Origin: a virus
DNA: 49,429 bases
Direction: 5' to 3' (one strand)
Virus record (IMG/VR): IMGVR_UViG_3300035034_000897
Coordinates: 1-49,429 of that record
A program made the translations under genes and the position numbers. The notes beneath the pieces were generated by a model, which was not told where the DNA came from, ran no database searches, and saw nothing but the letters and a program-made list of their open reading frames with translations. Of this stretch, positions 34,003 to 41,254 are shown in pieces (position 1 is the first letter of the stretch; each line of letters starts with the position of its first letter).

Positions 34003-34620
34003 TTAGTTATAAATATGTTCTTCTATTATTGTGTGGCAGCTTCTACAAACCGTAATAGCTATATCAAGTTTCCAGAGATTTTCACAAGACACTGCTTCTT
34101 TGACAGAAGTTGTATTATTATCTACCAGCATCTCAAGAAATTTTTTCTTATGATGAACTTGCATTCTCTTTTTTCTTTTAGAACAAACTGCACAAGTATA
34201 ATTATCTCTTTCCAGAATAGACTTCCTCCAATGCCTATATTTAGCAGTTGCTCTAATAAAGTCTGATAGTGGTCTGTCTTTCCAGTCCTTTTTTTCTCTT
34301 CTTGCCCTTGCTCTTTCTGTAGCTTCTAAAGGCTTAGCTCCTTTATTCGCTTTATTAGCTTGGCTAATTTTATTTCTGTGTTCAAGGCTGTGAGGTCCAA
34401 GTATTTTTCCAGTATGAGCTTTACTCATTTTTTCTCTGGCTTCTTCAGTTTGAGTCGCTCCTCTTCTAAAGGTGTTTCCGAAGGGAGAATGGAAGGCTTT
34501 GCCTTTTTGATAATCCCCCTTACATCTGTGAGAACAATATTTTCTTAGTTCCCAATTTTTCTTGGAACAGTTCTGGGGTTTAGTCATGTCACACTGACAT
34601 TGAACGCATTGTTTTATCAT
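34003..34620 (-). CDS. HNH homing endonuclease with NUMOD3-type repeats
   Basis: 205 residues: an N-terminal zinc knuckle (CVQC, then YCSHRC, about 5-33), NUMOD3-like repeats (AREKMSKAHTGK, EHRNKISQANKANKG, about 61-95), and a C-terminal HNH domain with ILERDNYTCAVC, VHHKKKF and CRSCH. This is the complete architecture of phage homing endonucleases. It interrupts a run of fibre and tail genes and has its own sigma70-like promoter directly upstream (34650-34678), consistent with a mobile insert between genes. The frame is intact. Confidence 0.88.
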   Translation of the reverse strand: MIKQCVQCQCDMTKPQNCSKKNWELRKYCSHRCKGDYQKGKAFHSPFGNTFRRGATQTEEAREKMSKAHTGKILGPHSLEHRNKISQANKANKGAKPLEATERARARREKKDWKDRPLSDFIRATAKYRHWRKSILERDNYTCAVCSKRKKRMQVHHKKKFLEMLVDNNTTSVKEAVSCENLWKLDIAITVCRSCHTIIEEHIYN

Positions 34621-34743
34621 ACTATTTTATATTACTAATTAACAGTAATATTATATATGATATTATATCTTTTGTAAAGTGCCTATCTTTACCCCCATTT
34701 TACTAGGGATAAAGTAGATACTATACTAAGTAACAGTAATATT
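34621..34743 (-). repeat. 13-bp direct repeat flanking the gap upstream of the HNH gene
   Basis: TAACAGTAATATT occurs at 34640-34652 and again at 34731-34743, in the same orientation, around about 78 bp of A/T-rich non-coding DNA between the HNH gene and the next structural gene. The first copy covers the -10 box of the predicted HNH promoter; the second ends exactly at the stop codon of the 34744 gene. It may be a regulatory site or a scar of insertion. Confidence 0.5.
34650..34678 (-). promoter_or_regulatory. Sigma70-like promoter for the HNH gene
   Basis: Read leftward: TTTACA (34678-34673), a 17-bp spacer, then a perfect TATAAT (34655-34650). The predicted start of transcription lies about 20 bases before the HNH ATG at 34620. 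It is the best consensus promoter in the late block and suggests that the homing gene carries its own expression signal. Confidence 0.6.
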
Positions 34744-35115
34744 CTACGATACTGTCACTTTATAAGTTATCTGGATTGAGTCCTCCGCATCGACGTTAAT
34801 TGCGTTAAAGTCAGAATGAGCTAGCAATACACCAGCAACAGCGTCGTTTAGAACACCACATTCTCTCAATTCTTTAGTTGCAGTTGCAGTCCAAGTGTTT
34901 ACAAGTTGCAAAACATTTGCAGTATCAGTTGTAACTACGGCAGCAGCTCTAGCTAGTCCAGAGTCAGTTGCCTCGCTTGTTAGAGCAGTGTCGCCTACAA
35001 CAGCAGTTGCTCCATCGTATCCGATAGCTAGGTAAGTAAAGTCAGTAACGCTTCCAAGACCACCGATCTTTTCTGCTACAGCATCCTTACCAGCAGTTGT
35101 TATTACATCAGCCAT
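34744..35115 (-). CDS. Phage structural protein (tail/appendage), 123 residues
   Basis: The sequence DFTYLAIGYDGATA, then DSGLARAAAV, LQLVNTWTATATKELRECGVLND and LLAHSDFNAINVDAEDSIQITYKVT matches a family of small structural phage proteins with the pattern 'FTYLAIGxGxxA ... GLARA ... ExGxFN ... NVxxGDSxxxTxxxT'. It is probably a tail or capsid-surface protein. Nearly all hydrophobic/small residues, no cysteine cluster. Confidence 0.7.
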   Translation of the reverse strand: MADVITTAGKDAVAEKIGGLGSVTDFTYLAIGYDGATAVVGDTALTSEATDSGLARAAAVVTTDTANVLQLVNTWTATATKELRECGVLNDAVAGVLLAHSDFNAINVDAEDSIQITYKVTVS

Positions 35116-35301
35116 TTGGGTTGTTATATTCGATAAATTCGTATATTTGATGAAAAGTGAACTTTCTCATAAAATACCAACTTATTGATTATGTGCTTAG
35201 TTTATAAAGCCACAATTTCCGTTTATTCATTTCCCGTATTATGAACGATAATATGTCATACCCTATCAAAAGGCTTGGGAGCATAATCTCCTAGCAAGGG
35301 C
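35116..35301 (-). other. Gene-free stretch with one hairpin
   Basis: 186 bp without a convincing gene on either strand. Read leftward it contains CTTG-CTA-GGAG-ATTATG-CTCC-CAAG near 35275-35300, a hairpin with a three-base bulge just after the stop of the 52-residue gene, not followed by a T-run. Only weak promoter matches are visible (TTGTGG, 16 bp, CATAAT). It may be a leader or processing site for the abundant structural protein downstream. Confidence 0.4.
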
Positions 35302-35460
35302 TTAACCAAATATACTTTTCTTTTTCATTTTAATGCGTTTTTTCACTTTGCCTTCTTTGTCTCTGATTACAGCAGTTCCTTCAATGAACATACCCATCTT
35401 AGGGTTCATTCCTTTATTCCCGTTAACTAAAACCTTTTTTAATATCTCAGACACTTTCAT
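35302..35460 (-). CDS. 52-residue basic small protein
   Basis: A short gene: the ATG at 35460 overlaps the TGA of the glycosyltransferase gene (ATGA), and the stop TAA is at 35302-35304. The product is Lys-rich (LKKVLVNGNKGMNPKMGMF near the start, KRIKMKKKS near the end) with no hydrophobic segment. Translational coupling to the glycosyltransferase and the correct direction support it. Function unknown. Confidence 0.6.
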   Translation of the reverse strand: MKVSEILKKVLVNGNKGMNPKMGMFIEGTAVIRDKEGKVKKRIKMKKKSIFG

Positions 35461-36110
35461 AATTTTTTTTGCTTATTAATCATTAAATTTTGAACTCCAA
35501 CTAAGTCGAGGGTTTTGTAATGGCTACATGTATGTCCCCAGTGGACCCATATTGTGTAGCCTGCCTTCCAGACTTTGTCTGAGAATAGCATATCCTCACC
35601 TAGTATCCTTATACCGTCACTGTTCTTCTTATCTAAGAAAGGAGCCTTAATATTCTCAAGGACTCTTCGCTTGATAACAATACATCCAGTTCCTACTCGG
35701 TCAGCTTTTACTAATTTACTCCCTGCATTGTCTACAATAGTCTCCCATGAGTTCTTCGATTTCTTTTTAAAAACGTTATAAGGAATCTTGTCCCCTTTAT
35801 ACATAGGGGTGGGCAGACTAACAACATCTTTGTTGAGGTCTACCACTCTGAATGGGTTAGTTATCGGAGGGTTGTCTTCATCCATCATGATAAGGAACTT
35901 GCAGTTTGTAGTAAGAAAGTGTTTCGCAATAATATTTCTATTATTATCTACACCAGTCTGCTTTGAGAAAATGACAGTCATCTCATACTTCTTAGCTGTG
36001 AGAGAATCTCCTAACATTTCCATTAATCGTGTAGTTACTTCGTTGACAGTTGTCCCTTGTGATAATATTGCTATCATCACTGGGATTGGTTTACGCTTCT
36101 TCGTTGGCAT
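35457..36110 (-). CDS. GT-A-type glycosyltransferase
   Basis: 217 residues with the hallmarks of family 2-like GT-A enzymes: IPVMIAILSQG at the start, a DED acidic motif (D77-D79) after a hydrophobic strand FLIMM, VGTGCIVIKRRVLE (about 139-152), GEDMLFSDKVWKAGY as the acceptor/base region, and a late HxxxSH metal-site-like motif. Family knowledge: transfers sugar from a nucleotide sugar. In virions such enzymes may glycosylate capsid or fibre proteins, or modify host surface glycans. It is encoded among structural genes, which favours virion protein modification; this is inference. Confidence 0.75.
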   Translation of the reverse strand: MPTKKRKPIPVMIAILSQGTTVNEVTTRLMEMLGDSLTAKKYEMTVIFSKQTGVDNNRNIIAKHFLTTNCKFLIMMDEDNPPITNPFRVVDLNKDVVSLPTPMYKGDKIPYNVFKKKSKNSWETIVDNAGSKLVKADRVGTGCIVIKRRVLENIKAPFLDKKNSDGIRILGEDMLFSDKVWKAGYTIWVHWGHTCSHYKTLDLVGVQNLMINKQKKL

Positions 36111-36119
36111 AGTTTTGTA

Positions 36120-36263
36120 TTAATCTACTTTTTTAATTTCATCTTCTGTCTCCTCTACAGGAGCTGCTTCTGGAACTGTTCCTCCAGATGCCATCACTTC
36201 TTCATTGTTCTTTTTGATGTTCAATGAAGGTCCTGCGTTTTTTTCTCTGATTGTTATTTTCAT
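36120..36263 (-). CDS. 47-residue acidic small protein
   Basis: A short gene with ATG at 36263, stop TAA at 36120-36122, 17 bases downstream of the peptidase stop and followed nine bases later by the glycosyltransferase ATG. The product starts basic (MKITIREKNAG) and ends with an acidic tail (VPEAAPVEETEDEIKK). Shape and position resemble small head or tail accessory peptides. Function unknown. Confidence 0.5.
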   Translation of the reverse strand: MKITIREKNAGPSLNIKKNNEEVMASGGTVPEAAPVEETEDEIKKVD

Positions 36264-36280
36264 TGTTTTTATTTAGTGAA

Positions 36281-37333
36281 TTAAAATTCTTTGCCCTTTG
36301 GTATTTCGTTGAATGTCTTAGTATCCACGAAGGTCCCAATGCCATTATTAGCTAGAGCATATAAACAAGACGCTGTTGCCCTGTTGTTTGTAGGATCGAA
36401 GATCTCTCTCATTTCTCCATTAATCATTATTCCTTTTCTTCCAGGGCCTTCTGCCTCCATTATTATTTTCTTGTCATTATCTGCCATAATTTTTAGTGTT
36501 ACCGATGATACGCTAGACGGATTTGGTTTATCAGTCAGAGTCCAAGGGTTAAACATATATTTTGAATCAAAGTAGTCTTCTCTCAATTTCTGCCATCCAT
36601 CTGGATGTAGTTTATCTGTCCCTCTGTTGCCCCATGAGTTGGGAGTAGCAATGAACTTCCCTAAACTGTCTATCCCATATTTACCAAGAAAGATACTGTG
36701 TCCCCACTCTACAATTGTAGGCGGCTTAGGTTCAAACCCCCCCCATGTTCCATTGTTCTGACCGTTAACTCCTCCAACACATCCATAGTTATCACGGATA
36801 GCCATCGCAATGATTTCCATAGTCTTACCTGCTGTTCTGTATTCCTTAGACTGCAACCTCTTTGCGATAGCCTCAAGGTTATCGGTCATCCAGTCCTTCC
36901 TTCTGATGAAAGCTTCTGTAGGTGGTTTGCCATTGTCATATGAACTTACAAGCAATTCCTGTAGTGCTCCATAATTAACGGCTAGCTTAGCTCCGTCTCT
37001 AATATATGCTCCACCATTTGGAAGATATATCTGACTATAAAACGCTTTAGCAGAAACATCATCATAGATTCCGTGTTCTACTGCCTCTATAACAGCTAAA
37101 TAATAAGCCCAGGCTTGACCTACGCAAGAGCTGGACCCGTTCTGGTTCTTAATACCTATTTTTATATCTAATTCATCTTCTATGTCATAACCAGAGTCCC
37201 AGTTGACTGGAGCAGCCCCGAGTGCTACCTCCTCATACTTAAAATCTCTATCATCCCTGGGGTCAGGTGTCGCACCAGTCCCCATCGTATTGTCCAGGAA
37301 TATAAATTTTTTGCCGACGATTGCTTCACTCAT
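36281..37333 (-). CDS. Papain-like (C1) cysteine peptidase
   Basis: 350 residues. The catalytic set of C1 peptidases can be read in order: oxyanion Gln64 and Cys70 in NQNGSSSCVGQAWA, His212 in VEWGHSIFLG, and Asn232 in the signature PNSWGNRG. There is no signal peptide, and the N-terminal 45 residues may be a propeptide-like region. C1-like proteins in phages may mature virion proteins or cut host surface proteins or peptide cross-links. It lies in the structural block near the glycosyltransferase, so a virion or lysis role is inferred. The C-terminal 60 residues are an extra domain. Confidence 0.85.
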   Translation of the reverse strand: MSEAIVGKKFIFLDNTMGTGATPDPRDDRDFKYEEVALGAAPVNWDSGYDIEDELDIKIGIKNQNGSSSCVGQAWAYYLAVIEAVEHGIYDDVSAKAFYSQIYLPNGGAYIRDGAKLAVNYGALQELLVSSYDNGKPPTEAFIRRKDWMTDNLEAIAKRLQSKEYRTAGKTMEIIAMAIRDNYGCVGGVNGQNNGTWGGFEPKPPTIVEWGHSIFLGKYGIDSLGKFIATPNSWGNRGTDKLHPDGWQKLREDYFDSKYMFNPWTLTDKPNPSSVSSVTLKIMADNDKKIIMEAEGPGRKGIMINGEMREIFDPTNNRATASCLYALANNGIGTFVDTKTFNEIPKGKEF

Positions 37334-37359
37334 ATCATTATATTGTTACTCGTAAAAGT

Positions 37360-37384
37360 AGCGGCAACAGAAATTGTTACCGCT
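37360..37384 (-). terminator. Hairpin after the HNH gene, terminator-like
   Basis: AGCGG-TAACA and TGTTG-CCGCT form an 11-bp stem with one mismatch and a four-base loop, seven bases downstream of the HNH stop, followed leftward by ACTTTTAC, a short T-run. It could attenuate transcription between the HNH/zinc gene pair and the peptidase gene. The weak T-tract lowers confidence. Confidence 0.4.
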
Positions 37385-37427
37385 TTGTAGTTAAACTACA
37401 GTGGGTTCAAATCCCCTAAGCCACATT
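37385..37427 (+). other. tRNA-like 3'-half sequence antisense to the HNH gene end
   Basis: On the plus strand GTGGGTTCAAATCCCCTAAGCCAC looks like the T-arm and 3' acceptor strand of a tRNA (compare bacterial tRNA-His ends). TTGTA-GTTAAAC-TACAG just upstream folds like an anticodon arm, but there is no variable loop and no matching 5' acceptor strand. Read on the minus strand this piece supplies the last residues WLRGFEPTVV of the HNH protein, a telltale of antisense tRNA. Most likely a tRNA remnant or captured tRNA end. Confidence 0.3.
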
Positions 37428-37645
37428 GCGTGGAGTTTTGTATACTCTATTTTCTCCATTGGTTTCTTACCAACAAGGAGCTCTTCAATGTCTAGATGGC
37501 AGGCTTCGCAAATATATAACCTGCTATCATTTTTTTTGCCGTTCCCAAAGAAACGAACTGGGTGGACGTGATGGCCAAATAAGAAGCCTTGCTTCATACA
37601 CTTAGGACAGAATCCTTTAGCTTGTCTTCTTGGATTTCTTGGCAT
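37391..37645 (-). CDS. Small HNH endonuclease-like protein with zinc cysteines
   Basis: 84 residues: CPKCMKQGF (zinc pair), GHHVHPVRFF (HNH histidines), then YICEACHLDIEE (second cysteine pair plus His). Unlike almost all other genes here, it has a strong ribosome site, AAAGGAG, five bases before the ATG. The last ten residues are encoded by a tRNA-like sequence in antisense, suggesting that the 3' end was joined to foreign DNA. It is probably a small homing or nicking nuclease. Confidence 0.7.
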   Translation of the reverse strand: MPRNPRRQAKGFCPKCMKQGFLFGHHVHPVRFFGNGKKNDSRLYICEACHLDIEELLVGKKPMEKIEYTKLHAMWLRGFEPTVV

Positions 37646-37880
37646 TGTCTCTCCTTTGTTGACGTTTAAGATCTAATTCTTTCATAGCTATACGGAAATG
37701 CTTAAGGCAGAATCCATGTGAAGCATCGTCTGGGTAAACGAGTCTAATACTACAAGACTCCGTTTCTTCGCACTTATCACACGTCTTCCTTTCGCCTTCC
37801 CTATGACAGCCCATTATTGAAAGATGCCTCTTTCCAGTCGGTAATTCTCTTACACATTCGCAACAAGATAAAACAATCAC
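37617..37880 (-). CDS. Cys-rich zinc-binding small protein, GTG start with strong SD
   Basis: 87 residues starting at GTG 37880, preceded by AAAAGGAGGGACT, one of only two clear Shine-Dalgarno sites seen in the window. It has three cysteine groups (CCEC, CDKCEETESC, and a final C-x-x-H) suggesting zinc binding, and a basic tail. It overlaps the HNH gene by 29 bases. The different initiation signal suggests that the pair came from another genetic background. Function unknown. Confidence 0.65.
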   Translation of the reverse strand: MIVLSCCECVRELPTGKRHLSIMGCHREGERKTCDKCEETESCSIRLVYPDDASHGFCLKHFRIAMKELDLKRQQRRDNAKKSKKTS

Positions 37881-37894
37881 AGTCCCTCCTTTTT

Positions 37895-38080
37895 TTATTT
37901 TCTTAATGCTCCCATAACTGGAATAGTTTTGATGCCTGTGAACCAGCCAACAATTCCTCCCATAAGAGTTTGTAAGAATTTGATATTTTCTGACGCTCCC
38001 TCTGGTGTCCAGAAGAAACTTACTAAACCAGCTATTACGATTAACACGAGAACTATATCTCTTGTGATTTCTTTAGCCAT
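37895..38080 (-). CDS. Holin-like small membrane protein
   Basis: 61 residues with two hydrophobic segments: about 8-24 (IVLVLIVIAGLVSFFW) and about 36-50 (LQTLMGGIVGWFTGI), with charged ends. Size and topology fit a class II holin or pinholin-like protein. Start in AAATATATATATG. No endolysin gene lies beside it, so the call rests on topology only. Confidence 0.55.
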   Translation of the reverse strand: MAKEITRDIVLVLIVIAGLVSFFWTPEGASENIKFLQTLMGGIVGWFTGIKTIPVMGALRK

Positions 38081-38092
38081 ATATATATTTGT

Positions 38093-38407
38093 TTAGTTTA
38101 TAAATGTATCGCCTCCAGAATTAAATATATCAGCTACATTATCGGAAATTCGTTCATCTTTTCTTTTAGTCTTGATTCTACGGTTATTATCCATAGTATC
38201 TTGAATAATAGATTTTCGTTGCGTGTCCATCTTAATGAGCGTGTCCCTTATGTGTCTCCCACTTCCGAGATACATATTATCAAACCTCTTGATATCAAAC
38301 TCCCGTTCGGAGTTGAAGGGACTGCTTCTATATATAGTTTTAGAGCCGTCTAGGCTTATCTTGAAAGATAAACGCTTGTCATATTGTAACGCCTTTTCTG
38401 GTGTCAT
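38093..38407 (-). CDS. Small charged head-region protein, unknown
   Basis: 104 residues, basic and helical (MDTQRKSIIQDTMDNNRRIKT), start in AAATAAATATG. It lies two genes after the capsid gene and two bases from its neighbour. No known family; perhaps a head-completion or connector accessory protein by position. Confidence 0.65.
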   Translation of the reverse strand: MTPEKALQYDKRLSFKISLDGSKTIYRSSPFNSEREFDIKRFDNMYLGSGRHIRDTLIKMDTQRKSIIQDTMDNNRRIKTKRKDERISDNVADIFNSGGDTFIN

Positions 38408-38409
38408 AT

Positions 38410-38712
38410 TTATTTCTTACCTTTTCCTTTTACCTGTGCTTCTTCTTTTCCTCCTACTTTCTCTCCTACTAATGGTTCTTCAGTCACTTCTTCTTTAGGT
38501 TCTTCAACTACTGGTTCTATTGCTGGCTTGATCTCCTCTTGAGCTGCTGAAGAAACTACAACAACATTATAGTCGACCCATCCTGGTTTATTAACTACGG
38601 CAATAATATGTGCCCCTAGAGCTCTCGAAACATCAAACTTCCCTGCTGGGATAGTAAAAGGTTTGTTGTCAAATTTCAATTTAAATTCATCTCCCTTATT
38701 TTCTAAAATCAT
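38410..38712 (-). CDS. Small beta-rich protein with acidic tail, head region
   Basis: 100 residues. The first 50 form a beta-like domain (FKLKFDNKPFTIPAGKF, then HIIAVVNKPGWVDYN); the rest is Glu/Pro/Val/Lys low complexity. Such small proteins after the capsid gene are often head decoration or completion proteins. No specific match can be claimed. Confidence 0.65.
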   Translation of the reverse strand: MILENKGDEFKLKFDNKPFTIPAGKFDVSRALGAHIIAVVNKPGWVDYNVVVVSSAAQEEIKPAIEPVVEEPKEEVTEEPLVGEKVGGKEEAQVKGKGKK

Positions 38713-38747
38713 ACTTTTTATAGTTAAGTTTTATAATTTAACCGCCA

Positions 38748-38772
38748 CTAGCGGTGTTCAAGACTCCGCTAG
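38748..38772 (-). promoter_or_regulatory. Perfect 7-bp inverted repeat in the intergenic gap
   Basis: CTAGCGG (38748-38754) and CCGCTAG (38766-38772) form a stem with an 11-base loop in a 70-bp gap between two small head genes. No T-run follows, so it is more likely an RNA-processing or stability element, or a weak attenuator, than a terminator. Confidence 0.4.
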
Positions 38773-38782
38773 GGACAACAAA

Positions 38783-39079
38783 CTATATAGTTTGAATGAC
38801 AAATGTATTGTTAGCAGTAGCTGCAGCTGCAAGAGTAACTGTTAAAGTTGTTCCTGAAATTGCAATGCTTTCAATTATTTGGTCTTGAGCAGTTGGAATA
38901 AATCCAACAAGAGTAGAACCAGTTACGACTGTGGCTGTTCCCACAGTTTCACCTGCGTCTACTGTCACGTTATTAGCTACAGTAGACCCCTCGATAACAC
39001 CAGCAGCCATTTTGTCTGCAGTGATTGTTCCGTTCTCTATATTTCTTCCTCTAATCATTTGTTTGATAGTTAACCCCAC
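38783..39079 (-). CDS. Small Thr/Ala-rich structural protein, possible decoration protein
   Basis: 98 residues beginning at GTG 39079 (no ATG until eight codons later). It is rich in Thr, Val and Ala with alternating strands (VANNVTVDAGETVGTATVV, then SIAISGTTLTVTLAAAA), like small capsid-decorating or fibre-like proteins. It is the first gene after the capsid gene, separated by a strong hairpin. Confidence 0.65.
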   Translation of the reverse strand: MGLTIKQMIRGRNIENGTITADKMAAGVIEGSTVANNVTVDAGETVGTATVVTGSTLVGFIPTAQDQIIESIAISGTTLTVTLAAAATANNTFVIQTI

Positions 39080-39107
39080 CTTAGTTGGTGGATACTGGGT
39101 GATAGTC

Positions 39108-39133
39108 GGGGAAGAAGACTTAGCTTCCTCCCC
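39108..39133 (-). terminator. GC-rich hairpin downstream of the capsid gene
   Basis: Arms GGGGAaGAAG and CTTCcTCCCC (39108-39117 and 39124-39133) form a ten-pair stem with one mismatch and a six-base loop, 34 bases after the capsid stop. There is no T-run on the leftward side, so it may be a partial terminator or an mRNA 3'-end protector that raises capsid expression relative to downstream genes. Confidence 0.45.
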
Positions 39134-39167
39134 TCGTATCTATCTATTTTTGTTTCACTAGCTATTT

Positions 39168-40340
39168 CTATTGAATGTCTCTCAAAGCTGAACTTTTGTT
39201 CGGAGCTTTGATAGCCAAGTTAGCATAATATCTTAGAGTAGCGTTCCAAGCAGGAGTTGTTGAACTTCTGTCTAGGATAGCTCCATCCTCGTTTAGGAAA
39301 GACATAGGTGCTAGATCTTCGCAAGACATAGTTGAGTTGTCTATGAAATACCACTCATCTACTGGACAATCGTAATCTGCGATTACTGGCATGCTGTTAA
39401 ATGCTACACCAGTAAATCCACCCTTAAGTTTCATTGTATCTGTGTAACGACGATCTGGAGTAAGAAGTTGACCGTAAGTGCTATAAACATCGAAAGATGT
39501 TAGAGCGTATTTAGGATCACCTTTTTTCTTAGCTTCCAAGAAAGTTGTGTGAAGAAGTGCATCTGTTACAGCACGGACAGTTCCAGCTGAGTTAACATAT
39601 GATTTCCACCAGATGTTATCAGTTCGGTTAATAGTCTCAAGAACGTTAACATTTGTTCCATCATCGATAAGACCTTTTAGTCCCATCATTTCAGCGTCAA
39701 TGTTAGATTCTGTTGCAGAACGTGCGATGTATACAGCGTCACCTGCTGTTCCAACACCTGCTACTAATTCGAATGTTGTTCCATCTGTGATAGAAGCAAC
39801 AACTCCAATATCTGCTGCTGTTGCACCAAATCTTAGAGTGTTACCAACTTCGATATAGTCAGTAGGGTTTGCTCCAACCATAGGTTGTTCTAGAACAACA
39901 GTTGTTCCTGTAACAGAAGTTACAATTGCGATAGCACCAGTTCCGATACCGTATCCTTGGCGACTAAGTTGTCGTTGCATATCTTCTTTTGCTCCTGAAT
40001 ATTCTGATTCTAATACGTTTACCAAAAATTCTTTTGATTTTTTTGACGCTTGTAGAGAAACATCTGTCAATGAAATAGTATGGAAGTTGTATTTCATTGG
40101 AATACTGGCCTGCATGTATTTTTGGCTTCCTGCAGTTGGAAGAGTCAAGGTTTCTGACCCAGCCGCTGAACCAACATTTCTACCGTAGTGAACAGAGAAA
40201 TATTTAGTTGTGCTTCCGTTTGATTGTGCTACGTTACTAAGAATATTTTGAAACAATACATTCTTTGTAAACACTTGCTCGTGAACGACTTTGTCGTAAA
40301 CTCGCATAGCTGCACCCGCTAGAGTTGCTACTGATTGCAT
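39168..40340 (-). CDS. Major capsid protein (HK97-like fold, P22-type group)
   Basis: 390 residues, directly downstream of the scaffold gene. Features of phage capsid proteins: an N-terminal arm (VVHEQVFTKNVLFQNIL), KYFSVHYGR, a long helix SEYSGAKEDMQRQLSRQGYG (about 113-132), an inserted beta domain with GTTVVLEQPMVGANPTDYIEVG style strands, and a final LRYYANLAIKAPNKS. Fits an HK97-fold capsid protein of the coat-protein groups lacking a delta domain protease. Ends with TAG. Probably the most strongly expressed gene. Confidence 0.85.
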   Translation of the reverse strand: MQSVATLAGAAMRVYDKVVHEQVFTKNVLFQNILSNVAQSNGSTTKYFSVHYGRNVGSAAGSETLTLPTAGSQKYMQASIPMKYNFHTISLTDVSLQASKKSKEFLVNVLESEYSGAKEDMQRQLSRQGYGIGTGAIAIVTSVTGTTVVLEQPMVGANPTDYIEVGNTLRFGATAADIGVVASITDGTTFELVAGVGTAGDAVYIARSATESNIDAEMMGLKGLIDDGTNVNVLETINRTDNIWWKSYVNSAGTVRAVTDALLHTTFLEAKKKGDPKYALTSFDVYSTYGQLLTPDRRYTDTMKLKGGFTGVAFNSMPVIADYDCPVDEWYFIDNSTMSCEDLAPMSFLNEDGAILDRSSTTPAWNATLRYYANLAIKAPNKSSALRDIQ

Positions 40341-40373
40341 TTGATTTGAGCTTTAGTTTTTAAAAGCTACATC

Positions 40374-41183
40374 TTAGATTTCTGCATCCGCATTATTCAT
40401 TGCTTCCACGACAGCTGCCCTAGTTTCAGCCTCCGTTTTCGGAGTAACTTCTGCTGGGTCATGCTCTCCTGGAGCGGTTGACGGTGCTTCCACATCTTGA
40501 GTTGGTTTTGTGCCAGCCAACCTCTGTTTAACTTCATAGTCCAATAGCTCTGAATTTTTCATTACGCTGAAGGCTTCTAATGGTGATAGATATAATCTAT
40601 CATTATCTTTCTGCCACTGGAGGACTTCTGGGTCATTATACTTTGGTTTCCCATTAGAACCATCCCATTTAGCCTCTAAAGTTTTCACTTCATCGGTCAT
40701 CATTTGATGGCGTTTTTCCTGCTCAGCCCTCTCTAGACGTTCGGCCTCCTTTTTCTCCCAATGTGCGTCAACTTGTTCAGGAGTCATAAACTGCTGATCA
40801 GGTTCGGCCTCAGGAGTAGGCTCAGGCTCTGGAGCAAAGGCTCCTTTTAAACGGTCTAGCATTGATGAAGATTCTTCTAGCTGCGTTCTTAACGCAGCAG
40901 TTTCCTCTTTTCCAGCCTCTCTTTCTTTCTTCAGTGCAATGTTGAGATTATCAACTTGACTTTGAAGTTTGCTTACATCTACAGGCTCAGCCACAGGCTC
41001 TGGTTCTGCTACAGGTTCAGCTACTGGAGCTGGTTCTGGAGCGTCAACAGGTTCTGCTACTGGTTCCTCCACTTTTACTTCTGGCGAAGATACATCTTCA
41101 GGCTCTTTTTCGGTGGAAGGTTCCGAATCGTTACCCAATACGAGGTTCTCTACTTCCTTTTGTGTTTTGTCTTTCTCAAACAT
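40374..41183 (-). CDS. Scaffolding protein
   Basis: 269 residues between portal and capsid genes, the classic scaffold position. The N-terminal 70 residues are acidic, Pro/Glu/Val repeats (units of EPVAEP), the middle is coiled coil (SQVDNLNIALKKEREAGK, about 72-110), and the rest is charged helices. No enzyme motif. Scaffold proteins of P22-like phages show this composition. It should direct procapsid assembly and leave before packaging. Confidence 0.8.
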   Translation of the reverse strand: MFEKDKTQKEVENLVLGNDSEPSTEKEPEDVSSPEVKVEEPVAEPVDAPEPAPVAEPVAEPEPVAEPVDVSKLQSQVDNLNIALKKEREAGKEETAALRTQLEESSSMLDRLKGAFAPEPEPTPEAEPDQQFMTPEQVDAHWEKKEAERLERAEQEKRHQMMTDEVKTLEAKWDGSNGKPKYNDPEVLQWQKDNDRLYLSPLEAFSVMKNSELLDYEVKQRLAGTKPTQDVEAPSTAPGEHDPAEVTPKTEAETRAAVVEAMNNADAEI

Positions 41184-41254
41184 ACATTTTGTAAAGTTTA
41201 AAATCCTACTGCTATTTTTTACGTGCTAACAGGACACGAGGATTCCTTACTTTA

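Noticed and set aside
37895-38080. Proof of a lysis cassette
   Set aside because: Only membrane topology supports a holin; there is no endolysin or spanin beside it.
39080-39167. Intrinsic terminator ending the head-gene transcript
   Set aside because: The hairpin lacks a T-run on the transcribed side and the downstream genes appear to belong to the same operon, so full termination is unlikely. It is listed only as a terminator-like hairpin.
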